From the NCBI GenBank assembly GCA_013697245.1, contig JACCXH010000026.1, positions 1 to 64,000 of the forward strand: DNA of 64,000 bases, given 5' to 3'. The DNA comes from Bacteroidota bacterium. Lineage in GTDB: Bacteria; Bacteroidota; Bacteroidia; B-17B0; Aurantibacillaceae. A program made the position numbers and the translations under genes. Under the pieces are notes generated by a model, which did not search any database, was not told the DNA's origin, and saw only the letters and a list, made by a program, of their open reading frames with translations. This document shows, in pieces, positions 18,546 through 25,803 of this stretch (positions are counted from its first letter, which is position 1; the number at the start of each line of letters is the position of its first letter).

Positions 18546-19550
18546 TTACGCTGCAAATTTATTCATCTCAACAAACGGTGTCCCTCTTTTAACTGTTGCA
18601 AAAATTCTTGAAACAATTTTATTGCGAATAATATTTAGCACAAGCATTTTTGGTTTACCTTCTTCTACTCTTTTCTTAAAATAAATTTTCAACTCTTTAT
18701 CTGACTGAATTGCACTTATGGCTGACATGGATAATAAGCTCTTCATTTTTTTATCACTGATGGAATGATTTCTTGGTTTGCGATGAATGCTCGTTCCTGA
18801 TTGATATGGAAATGGCACCAAGCCAAAATAGGATGAGAATTCTCGCCATGTTTCGAAACGAGTATAGTTGTGGGTATGTAATAACATTTGAGTTGCTAAA
18901 ACATTTCCTACACCTTTTACGCTTTTGCTCATCTTATAATTTTTCTGCATTTGATCTTCTGTTTTTATCAGAGTTTGCATTGCTTTTTCAACTTTCTTTA
19001 TTTGAACTTCCATATGCTTTAAGCTTTGCTTTATTATCCCAATACCTAGATCTCCTGTTTTCTTTTCTAAGGTTACTTGCATCCCTTTACTTAAGCTTTT
19101 TAAAGCCGTGCTTTGTTTTACAAGCTGTTCTCTCAAACTCATGAGTCTTTGCAGTTCAATTAATTTAACCGGCATAGGAATTGAAGTTTCTAATTCTTCC
19201 TTTCTTAACCACGCAAACCTGGCTATTTCTTCTGCATCTTGCTTATCTGTTTTTCCTCTTTTTAAACCCATTGAGCGTTTTATCTCTATTGGATTAACAC
19301 AACAGTAATGCTGTTTGTTTTCGTGCATAAAATGGCTCAGCAAAACGCAATACCATCCTGTGTGTTCAAAGCACCAGATCACCCCCTCTGTGTTCTTTGT
19401 TTCTTGTTTTACCCACTTAAGCAAACCTTCAAAGCCTTTCTTATTATTTAAAAACTGCTTGTGAAGTCGCTTTGTGTGAATAAACACATCTAAGGTTAGT
19501 TTGGATACATCAATACCAACACTCTCTTTAATTTCCTTCTCTTTTTTCAT
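18546..19550 (-). CDS. IS110-family transposase (DEDD recombinase)
   Basis: This is an RNA-guided recombinase of the IS110 family, 334 residues. The RuvC-like DEDD domain shows GIDVSKLTLDVFI (D14), WCFEHTGWY (E62) and KTDKQDAEEIARFA (D102, D105). A coiled-coil region covers about 130-205. The C-terminal transposase_20 domain has SVKGVGNVLATQMLLHTHNY, FSSYFGLVPFPYQSG with the probable catalytic serine at 251, and a basic tail. All key residues are present and the frame is intact, so it may be active. The non-coding end lies upstream of the gene, the arrangement of the IS110 group proper and not the IS1111 group. It is preceded by the bridge-RNA segment. Confidence 0.93.
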   Translation of the reverse strand: MKKEKEIKESVGIDVSKLTLDVFIHTKRLHKQFLNNKKGFEGLLKWVKQETKNTEGVIWCFEHTGWYCVLLSHFMHENKQHYCCVNPIEIKRSMGLKRGKTDKQDAEEIARFAWLRKEELETSIPMPVKLIELQRLMSLREQLVKQSTALKSLSKGMQVTLEKKTGDLGIGIIKQSLKHMEVQIKKVEKAMQTLIKTEDQMQKNYKMSKSVKGVGNVLATQMLLHTHNYTRFETWREFSSYFGLVPFPYQSGTSIHRKPRNHSISDKKMKSLLSMSAISAIQSDKELKIYFKKRVEEGKPKMLVLNIIRNKIVSRIFATVKRGTPFVEMNKFAA

Positions 19551-19574
19551 ACTTTTGTTTTTAACGTTAGTAAA

Positions 19575-19721
19575 TAAAACTTGCTTGACTATTGCCTTTA
19601 GCGGGCCTTAAAGCCTATCATTCCAATTGGTTCTAGCAAGTCTGAATATGGAAACGGGACTAATGCGACCATTAGGGCTTCTCACCTACAAAACGTTTAA
19701 GTTCACCCGTTTCCTATTCAG
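19575..19721 (-). ncRNA. IS110 bridge RNA (guide RNA for target and donor)
   Basis: Stem 1 pairs 19706-19720 with 19643-19658 (15 pairs, one bulge) and encloses a hairpin at 19660-19675. Stem 2 pairs 19635-19641 with 19579-19585 and encloses 19596-19613. Four guides lie in the order known for IS621. The left-target guide AACGTTTTG (19697-19689) equals the left-junction sequence at 19768-19760. The right-target guide GTCGCATT (19669-19662) is complementary to the right junction, whose plus strand reads the same at 18503-18510. The left-donor guide TTGGAATG (19626-19619) equals the right end of the element at 18514-18507. The right-donor guide CTAAAGGCAA (19601-19592) is complementary to the left end at 19762-19753. 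Transcript ends are approximate. Confidence 0.85.
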
Positions 19722-19752
19722 TTAATTTATTGTATTTTTATATAAATACAAA
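19722..19752 (-). promoter_or_regulatory. Possible promoter of the bridge RNA
   Basis: On the minus strand TTTG (19752-19749) and TAAATTAA (19729-19722) are exactly 19 bases apart. The -7 box matches TAnnTTTG at four of six fixed positions. The predicted start falls at the first bases of stem 1, which is slightly late, so the exact box is uncertain. Confidence 0.4.
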
Positions 19753-19819
19753 CTAAAGGCAAAACGTTAATGGTAATAGCCGAGAAGACATCGCAAAAAC
19801 AATTTCATAATTATTGCAA

Positions 19820-20140
19820 ATGCAGACAGACAAAAAAACATCGGACAGTTTTGGTAAACTCGCCAAAATAACTTCTAAATGGTGGTCGGTTATTCTTATT
19901 TTAATTCCCCAATTATTTTGTCAATTCTTATTTGCTTATCGAACAATAATTCATATTCCGGATGATCATGAATGTGGACCAGGTTCATTATTTGCGCCAT
20001 TATTTCTTACTGCTGCACTGACACTTCCTTTAGTTTTAATATTATATTTAGTAGGAGGCTTCACTTTAAAAGATAAACAAATTGCGTATTCATTGTTTTT
20101 TTTTCCGACTCTAATTAACATTGTGGTTTCATTCATTTAA
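19820..20140 (+). CDS. Small membrane protein of unknown function
   Basis: The product is 106 residues from the ATG at 19820 (MQTDKKTSDSFGKL); a TTG two codons upstream is less likely. Three hydrophobic helices are seen at about 23-42 (WWSVILILIPQLFCQFLFAY), 59-81 (PLFLTAALTLPLVLILYLVGG) and 87-106. The short loop between the first two is acidic with a His-Glu-Cys (DDHECGPG). No family is recognised. It is the single gene of the second cassette-like unit, lying between GTTAATGG (19766) and the attC-like site that starts at CCACTAAC (20197). Confidence 0.5.
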   Translation: MQTDKKTSDSFGKLAKITSKWWSVILILIPQLFCQFLFAYRTIIHIPDDHECGPGSLFAPLFLTAALTLPLVLILYLVGGFTLKDKQIAYSLFFFPTLINIVVSFI

Positions 20141-20196
20141 ATAAAATTAATGGTAGACGACACACGAGCACATGTTAAACTGTGTGTGGCTACAAC

Positions 20197-20361
20197 CACT
20201 AACAGCAAGCAAGCGCAAGCGGGCGGACGTATAAGGCTCTTGCAAATTTAAGGTCGCTTCGCATACAGAAATTTTCATTTTCCAAAAGGCTAAGAAACAT
20301 TTATTTTTAAATAAACGTTTCGGCAGACAATGTTTTATAAACCTGCATGCGCCTGCTTGGA
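20197..20361 (+). repeat. attC-like palindromic site 2
   Basis: CCACTAACAGC (20197-20207) leads into AAGCAAGCGCAAGCGGG, which pairs imperfectly with CCTGCATGCGCCTGCTTGG (20343-20361). The inner part GCTAAGAAACATTT (20289-20302), then ATAAACGTTT and GACAATGTTTTATAAAC, aligns with the corresponding inner part of site 1. Two copies with shared interior and diverged arms suggest a family of recombination or repeat sites. Confidence 0.6.
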
Positions 20362-20370
20362 AACCCTTAA

Positions 20371-20461
20371 TAAATCAATCTGTGTAATTCGAGATCCCGA
20401 TAGCTATCGGCACTGTGGCTTTGAAGTCCTTCTCCATTGGAGAAGGATTTAGGATGAGGCC
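20371..20461 (-). repeat. Right copy of the ~90-bp composite inverted repeat
   Basis: Read on the minus strand it gives GGCCTCATCCTAAATCC, the stem-loop TCCTTCTCC-AAT-GGAGAAGGA, CAAAGCCACAGTG, the palindrome core CCGATAGCTATCGG (20397-20410) and ACACAGATTGATTTA. This is the same block order as 17479-17571. It begins three bases after the stop of the PP2C regulator gene. Confidence 0.85.
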
Positions 20462-20463
20462 GA

Positions 20464-23400
20464 TTAAAACTTAAACCCTATCACCAAAATATCATCTACT
20501 TGCTCGTGTGGGCCTTTCCAGGCAAGGTGTTCGGCTTTTATGTTGTTGTGCTGCGATGCAAAGTCGAGATCCGAATTTTTAATAATAAGCTCTTTTAATT
20601 TACCGGTACTGTATTTTTTTTCTTTGCTACCACCAAACTGGTCGGCATAACCATCGGTAAAAATGTAGAAGGATTCGCCCTTATCTAATTTAAACGTATG
20701 CGTGGTATAAGCTATTTTTTCAACCCTGTCTTGTTGTTTGGTGCCAATCGGGATCTTATCTGCTTTAACCTCTCTTAACTCTTTATTGGCTACTATCCAC
20801 AGCGGGCGCATAGCGCCGGCATAATGCAAGGTATTTGTTTTATGGTCTATTTTACAAATGGCGCAATCCATTCCGTCTTTCGATTCAGATTCGTTCTTGT
20901 AAAGCGTTTCTAACACGCCATTATTTAATTCAAATAAAATATCTTTTGGGTCGGTTATTTTTTGTTCGTTAACGATCTTGTTCAAAATATTATAACCAAT
21001 TAAACTCATAAATGCCCCGGGAACCCCGTGGCCCGTACAATCTATGGCTGCAATAATGCTGCAGTCATCAAAATGCGCGAACCAATAAAAATCACCGCTC
21101 ACAATATCTTTGGTCATGTATAGTACAAAAGATTGCGGAATGTGTTTTTGGATCAACGCATTTTCAGGTAAAATAGCATGTTGGATCTTACGTGCATAAG
21201 AAATACTATCGGTAATATCTTTATTTTTTTGTTCAATTATCTTTTGTTGCTTTTTCGATTCGGTAATATCACTGTCAATAATAATTAATTTTTTTATTTT
21301 TTCATCCTCATCAAAAATAGGGGTCAGTGTAGAGGCTTCCCAAACCTGGTTCTCAGGATTCTTGGTGTTGAAAGATTCGTATTTAATAGAACGTTTGGTT
21401 GAAACGGCCTCATCTACAAAATCTTTTATACGTGAATTATTGCTGGATGTAAAGATGTTGAGTTTTTTATCTAAGATCTCTTTTAAAGTAATTTTATTTA
21501 GTCTTGTAAAACTTTCGTTCACATATTCAATATCACCGTTTGGTTTTAAGATCAACACCACATTGTCTGTACGGCTTGCTACTATTGAGAGTTGTTCGAG
21601 TTCTTTATTGGCCTCAGCAATTATCTCAGATTGTTTTTCGATTTCTTTTGTACGCTGCGCTACTTTTTCTTCCAACACTAAATTTTCTTTTTGAAGGGCT
21701 TTTAACCTATATTTTACGAACGAATAAATTACAAGAAAAGCTACAACTGCAACAATTACCCAGAACCACCATTTTTTCCAGATAGGCGAGAGGATCACAA
21801 ACGAAAATGTGGTAGGTTCGCTCCATACATCTTCTTCGTTCTTGGCCTGCACCAAAAAGGTATAAGAGCCTGCGCCAAGGTTATTATAATTAATTAATTT
21901 ACCCTCGTTAGAATAGAGCCAGGCATCTTCAAAGCCGGTTAATTTATAACGGTACGAAAGTTTATCCGGGTTTTTAAGCCAGATAGCATCAAAGGTAAAA
22001 GCCAAATTATTTTGTTTGTAAGAAAATTCAAAGGTAGAATCGAGTGGGAAGGGCTTATAATTAATTTGAAGTGCTTTAATAAAAGCAATGGGTTTAATTG
22101 AATCCAGGGCCTCCTGGCTTGTTCTGTAAACTAAAACACCATTGTTAGTACCACTGTAAATTTTATTGTCGCTTAAAAAAACCGCGTTTAAGTTGGGTTC
22201 CAGGTCGCCATCAAACAGGTCGTAATAACTCACCGAATTATCTACACAATTTATTTTATCGATGCCTTTTGAGTTGATCGAAAAAACAATATCTTCGGTA
22301 GCTATTAACTGTTGGGGCTGTTCGTCGCGCAAGCCATTTTGTTGGGTAAAGGAAATAATAGTTTTACCATCGTATTTTATAACACCATTAGCATTAGAAG
22401 AAGCCCAAATAGAATTGTATTTGTCTTTACATAAAGAAACAATAGTATTTGAATTCAATTTAAATTTTTGTGTCAGGCTAATAAACTTTTCGTTCTCTAA
22501 AATTTGCAAACCGCCTCCATCTGTTGCTATATATAGCTTCCCGTTGTTATCGGTTATGGCTGCGTAAACATAATTACTTCCCAGGCCTTCAGTCTCCGTG
22601 TATGTTTTCTCTACCTTGAACTGTTTTTTCTCGCCCTCTAATTCAAATTTGGCTTTAATTAAACCGCCACCAAGTGTAGAAATATATACGGTAGAATTAT
22701 CAGAAAAATAAATGTTAGATACATTATCGTTCGAAAGATTGTAATTTTTTGAATTAATAATAAAGCTATTTTTGTTTTGAGAACTTAAAATAACCAGCCC
22801 GTTACCATACGTGCCAAACCAGATGCTGCCGTCGGGGGCCTTGGCAGCGCAGGAAATGGTATACTTGGTAGCTTCCTGAACTTTAGACACTACCAACTTT
22901 CCTTCATCATCGCTCATTATTTTTGAGATGCCGTTTACCGTACCAACCCAAATGGCATGATCGTTATCTGTGGCAAGCGCAAGGATCTTATCGTCGGTTA
23001 AACCTTTTGAGGCATTAATAAAATCATAACGCCTGTCGTAAAACTGGCTGATGCCTTTTTTAGAAGCGATCCAGATCTGCTTGGCATTATCAATAAACAA
23101 CTGATTAATACCTGTTGTTTGAAGGTACTTTTCATAATTATAAATAGAGATAACGCCGTTATGTATTTGCAGGAAGCCATTTTTTTCGGTGGCTATAATT
23201 GTTTTGCCCACTTGGCTACTGGCGTTAATAACGGTTCCCATGCTCCAGTTGGCAAAGAAAGGAACACGCTCTATTTTTAAATTGCTAAGGTTGTAGGTGC
23301 ACACGCCCGAATCCTGCATCGAGATCATCAAACGATTGTTCTCATAAAAAATATCCCTTACAATATTATCGGGCAAGCCAATTTTATTTGAAATGATCTT

Positions 23401-23982
23401 AAACGCCGGAATGCTGCTGATGGTTGTTATTTCGGTGATGCCGCCATCTGTAGCGCACCAAACAATATTCTTTCCATCGGTGGTAAGTTTGTAAACAACA
23501 TTATCGCTAAGGCCTTTTTCTGAATTAATATTTTTTAGTTCGTTGTTATTGTAAGTATAAATTCCATTTCCATAGGTACCAAAACAAAGTGTAGAATTTA
23601 TTTCACAAATAGATGTTATTTTTTCTTCGTTTGCTTTTGCGCCAAAATTAAGAGAGTCGATTTTATTATTCTTAAAAGAATATATTTTACCCGATTTGGT
23701 GCCGATCCAGGCAATTCCTTTGCTGTCAATAAACACAGAGGTGATGTCTTTTTTTAGGATTGGATTTTCTTTTGCTATTTGAACAGAAGTCTTACCGTCA
23801 AATTTAAAAACACCCTCGCTGGTACCCAGCCATAAAAAGCCAAATTTATCTTGTGTAATAACGTTTACAGCAACGTCTTTTTTACCGGTGAAGGAGAAAT
23901 AGTTTTTTACCTGTAATTGCGGGAATAGAAAAGAAGAATAAAAAAAAATGACAAAAAGTATTTTATTTTTTGTAAGCAGCAA
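20464..23982 (-). CDS. Two-component-propeller/PAS/PP2C (SpoIIE-type) signalling protein
   Basis: This 1172-residue membrane sensor ends in a serine phosphatase. The order is a signal segment (about 1-22), a periplasmic two-component-regulator beta-propeller with repeats such as GFLWLGTSEGVFKFDG and IWVGTVNGISK (about 25-660), a Y_Y_Y-type beta domain (about 660-735), one transmembrane helix (about 738-762), a coiled coil, a PAS domain (NVVLILKPNGDIEYVNESF, about 810-900) and a PP2C/SpoIIE phosphatase from about 929 (SYARKIQHAILPE, SGDFYWF, DCTGHGVPGAFMS). There is no histidine kinase or DNA-binding output, so it probably controls an anti-sigma-antagonist-type partner switch. The four-base gap to the YceI gene upstream suggests co-transcription. 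Confidence 0.88.
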   Translation of the reverse strand: MLLTKNKILFVIFFYSSFLFPQLQVKNYFSFTGKKDVAVNVITQDKFGFLWLGTSEGVFKFDGKTSVQIAKENPILKKDITSVFIDSKGIAWIGTKSGKIYSFKNNKIDSLNFGAKANEEKITSICEINSTLCFGTYGNGIYTYNNNELKNINSEKGLSDNVVYKLTTDGKNIVWCATDGGITEITTISSIPAFKIISNKIGLPDNIVRDIFYENNRLMISMQDSGVCTYNLSNLKIERVPFFANWSMGTVINASSQVGKTIIATEKNGFLQIHNGVISIYNYEKYLQTTGINQLFIDNAKQIWIASKKGISQFYDRRYDFINASKGLTDDKILALATDNDHAIWVGTVNGISKIMSDDEGKLVVSKVQEATKYTISCAAKAPDGSIWFGTYGNGLVILSSQNKNSFIINSKNYNLSNDNVSNIYFSDNSTVYISTLGGGLIKAKFELEGEKKQFKVEKTYTETEGLGSNYVYAAITDNNGKLYIATDGGGLQILENEKFISLTQKFKLNSNTIVSLCKDKYNSIWASSNANGVIKYDGKTIISFTQQNGLRDEQPQQLIATEDIVFSINSKGIDKINCVDNSVSYYDLFDGDLEPNLNAVFLSDNKIYSGTNNGVLVYRTSQEALDSIKPIAFIKALQINYKPFPLDSTFEFSYKQNNLAFTFDAIWLKNPDKLSYRYKLTGFEDAWLYSNEGKLINYNNLGAGSYTFLVQAKNEEDVWSEPTTFSFVILSPIWKKWWFWVIVAVVAFLVIYSFVKYRLKALQKENLVLEEKVAQRTKEIEKQSEIIAEANKELEQLSIVASRTDNVVLILKPNGDIEYVNESFTRLNKITLKEILDKKLNIFTSSNNSRIKDFVDEAVSTKRSIKYESFNTKNPENQVWEASTLTPIFDEDEKIKKLIIIDSDITESKKQQKIIEQKNKDITDSISYARKIQHAILPENALIQKHIPQSFVLYMTKDIVSGDFYWFAHFDDCSIIAAIDCTGHGVPGAFMSLIGYNILNKIVNEQKITDPKDILFELNNGVLETLYKNESESKDGMDCAICKIDHKTNTLHYAGAMRPLWIVANKELREVKADKIPIGTKQQDRVEKIAYTTHTFKLDKGESFYIFTDGYADQFGGSKEKKYSTGKLKELIIKNSDLDFASQHNNIKAEHLAWKGPHEQVDDILVIGFKF

Positions 23983-23986
23983 TTTT

Positions 23987-24529
23987 TTAAGCTTTTGGTT
24001 TTAAAGTGGCTTTTACATCCACAAGGATAATAGAAGCTATTTTTTGATTTACCACTTTTGGAATTTTAATGTTATGGTCTTCTAGTGGTACTTCAAATGA
24101 AGTTTCTATCAAAATTTCTTTATCCTTCACGGTGATCTTTGTTTTAACTATCTTTTCTTTTTCGGTACCGTGAATATTAAATGTGCCTTTTGCTCTTACG
24201 GTATAGGTACCGTTTTTGGTAAAATCAATATCCTCAATTATCTTTCCTTTAAAAGTAGCATTGGCGTATTTCATGGTCTCAAGGTAATTCTCTTTAAAAT
24301 GTTCTTTTTGAAGGCCGCTGTTAAAGCCATCGAACGAATCAACATTTACAGAGAAGGCCACATTTTTATTGCCAATATCTAAAGCACCAACCGTTTTGTT
24401 GGATTGTGCTTTTATCAGTTCCAGAGGGGCTTCGGAAGTGAACTTAGTAATACCGTCTTTACACATATAGATCTGCGAAAAGCAATTGCTAACTAGTATA
24501 AAGAAGAAAATAAAAAAAGTACTTTTCAT
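23987..24529 (-). CDS. YceI-like periplasmic protein
   Basis: The product is 180 residues with a signal peptide (MKSTFFIFFFILVSNCFSQ). The lipocalin-like YceI fold is indicated by TKFTSEAPLELIKAQSN, VAFSVNVDSFDGFNSGLQKEHFKENYLETMKYANATFKGKI and FNIHGTEKEKIVKTKITV. Members of the family bind isoprenoid or other lipid chains in the periplasm; the ligand here is unknown. It is upstream of the propeller/PP2C sensor with a four-base gap. A TATATTTA box lies in the AT-rich spacer upstream, near the Bacteroidota -7 consensus. Confidence 0.85.
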   Translation of the reverse strand: MKSTFFIFFFILVSNCFSQIYMCKDGITKFTSEAPLELIKAQSNKTVGALDIGNKNVAFSVNVDSFDGFNSGLQKEHFKENYLETMKYANATFKGKIIEDIDFTKNGTYTVRAKGTFNIHGTEKEKIVKTKITVKDKEILIETSFEVPLEDHNIKIPKVVNQKIASIILVDVKATLKPKA

Positions 24530-24624
24530 TAAATATTTTATTTAATCAGAGTAAATATAAACAATTGCTTTGTTTTTAAAAAATCAAAAAACACTTTAAT
24601 ACTAATACACAAAATAGCGTTTTG

Positions 24625-25782
24625 TTAAGCCAAAGCTTGTTTAAGGTCTTCTATAAGATCTTCAACATCTTCAACACCAACACTTAAGCGTAACAGGTTA
24701 TCTACCACACCGGCTTTTTCTCTTTCTGCTTTGGGAATAGAAGCATGCGTCATAGTTGCAGGATGATTGATCAAGGATTCAACACCGCCTAAACTTTCAG
24801 CTAATGAAAATACTTTAAATGAAGAAGCCAATTTAAACGTATTGTCGATGCTTTTATCTTTTAAAACAATAGAGATCATGCCGCCAAAATCGCGCATTTG
24901 TTTTTTAGCGATGGCATGGTTAGGATGATCGGTAAAGCCCGGCCAATAGATCTTTTCAATTTTTGGATGTGTCTTTAAAAATTCGGCAATTTTTTTTCCG
25001 TTAAAACAATGGCGTTCCATGCGAAGGTGCAATGTTTTTATACCACGCATCACTAAAAAACAATCCATAGGACCGGGATTAGCGCCGCAGCTGTTTAATA
25101 TAAAATATAATTGCTCATGCAGTTTATCATCATCCACGATCAAAGCGCCCATTACCACATCGCTGTGGCCACCTAAATACTTGGTAACAGAATGCATAAC
25201 AATGTCTGCGCCAAGCGCTAAAGGATTTTGAAGGTAAGGCGATGCAAATGTATTATCTACCGCTAATAAAATATTATTTGCTTTTGCAATTGTGGAACAT
25301 GCTTCAATGTCAATGATCTGCATCGTAGGATTGGTAGGCGTTTCGGCCCAGATCATTTTTGTATTAGCGTTAACATATTTTTTTATGTTATCGGCATTGC
25401 TCAAATTAATGAAATGGAATTTAATACCGTAGTTCTCGAAAATTTTCGTGAACATACGGTACGAACCACCGTAAAGATCATCGCCGGTAATTACTTCATC
25501 GCCCGGACGCAATAATTTCATAACTGCATCTGTAGCTCCCATGCCGCTGCTAAAGCAAAGACAATGTTTACCATTTTCAAGTGCGGCAATATTTTTTTGA
25601 AGTGCTTCGCGTGTTGGATTTTTACCACGGGCATAACCGTAGCCTTTATTTTTGCCCGGAGATTCCTGTACGTAAGTAGATGTTTGATAAATGGGTGTCA
25701 TGATCGCACCTGTTGAAGGATCGGCGTCTGCACCGGCGTGTATGGCTTTGGTGCCAAATTTGTGTTTAGAGAAATCAGCCAT
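24625..25782 (-). CDS. Cys/Met metabolism PLP-dependent enzyme (cystathionine gamma-synthase/lyase type)
   Basis: This is a PLP-dependent trans-sulfuration enzyme of 385 residues, full length. The PLP-lysine motif is SVTKYLGGHSD, with the preceding DNTFASPYLQNPLALGAD. N-terminal active-site features are YGYARGKNPTREALQKNIAALE and FSSGMGATDAVMKLLRPGDEVI. The C-terminal SLGGVESLINHPATMTHASI is typical. Cystathionine gamma-synthase (MetB) and gamma-lyase share these motifs and cannot be separated by reading. It is 21 bases downstream of the YfhO-like gene, possibly in one transcript. Confidence 0.93.
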   Translation of the reverse strand: MADFSKHKFGTKAIHAGADADPSTGAIMTPIYQTSTYVQESPGKNKGYGYARGKNPTREALQKNIAALENGKHCLCFSSGMGATDAVMKLLRPGDEVITGDDLYGGSYRMFTKIFENYGIKFHFINLSNADNIKKYVNANTKMIWAETPTNPTMQIIDIEACSTIAKANNILLAVDNTFASPYLQNPLALGADIVMHSVTKYLGGHSDVVMGALIVDDDKLHEQLYFILNSCGANPGPMDCFLVMRGIKTLHLRMERHCFNGKKIAEFLKTHPKIEKIYWPGFTDHPNHAIAKKQMRDFGGMISIVLKDKSIDNTFKLASSFKVFSLAESLGGVESLINHPATMTHASIPKAEREKAGVVDNLLRLSVGVEDVEDLIEDLKQALA

Positions 25783-25803
25783 TTTTTAGTTTTTTAAAAT
25801 TGG

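Larger units (their letters stand above)
18507..19759 (-). mobile_element. IS110-family insertion sequence with long non-coding end
   Basis: The element carries a DEDD transposase gene and, upstream of it, a ~210-base structured non-coding end. The ends are inferred from guide-RNA matches. The same core dinucleotide TG (CA on the plus strand) occurs at both junctions, 18507-18508 and 19760-19761, giving about 1253 bp, the usual size. There are no terminal inverted repeats or longer target duplication, as known for IS110. Removing it restores GTAGTCG-CA-AAACGTTAATGG, the end of the attC-like palindrome. Confidence 0.85.

Noticed and set aside
18546-19550. IS1111-subgroup element
   Set aside because: The long non-coding end is upstream of the transposase and there are no subterminal inverted repeats, which fits the IS110 subgroup.
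17663-20361. Classical integron attC sites (RYYYAAC/GTTRRRY)
   Set aside because: The boundaries read GTTAGTGG, GTTAATGG and CCACTAAC/GCCGCTAAC, which break the consensus at the fourth to sixth positions, and there is no intI gene. They are therefore called attC-like only.
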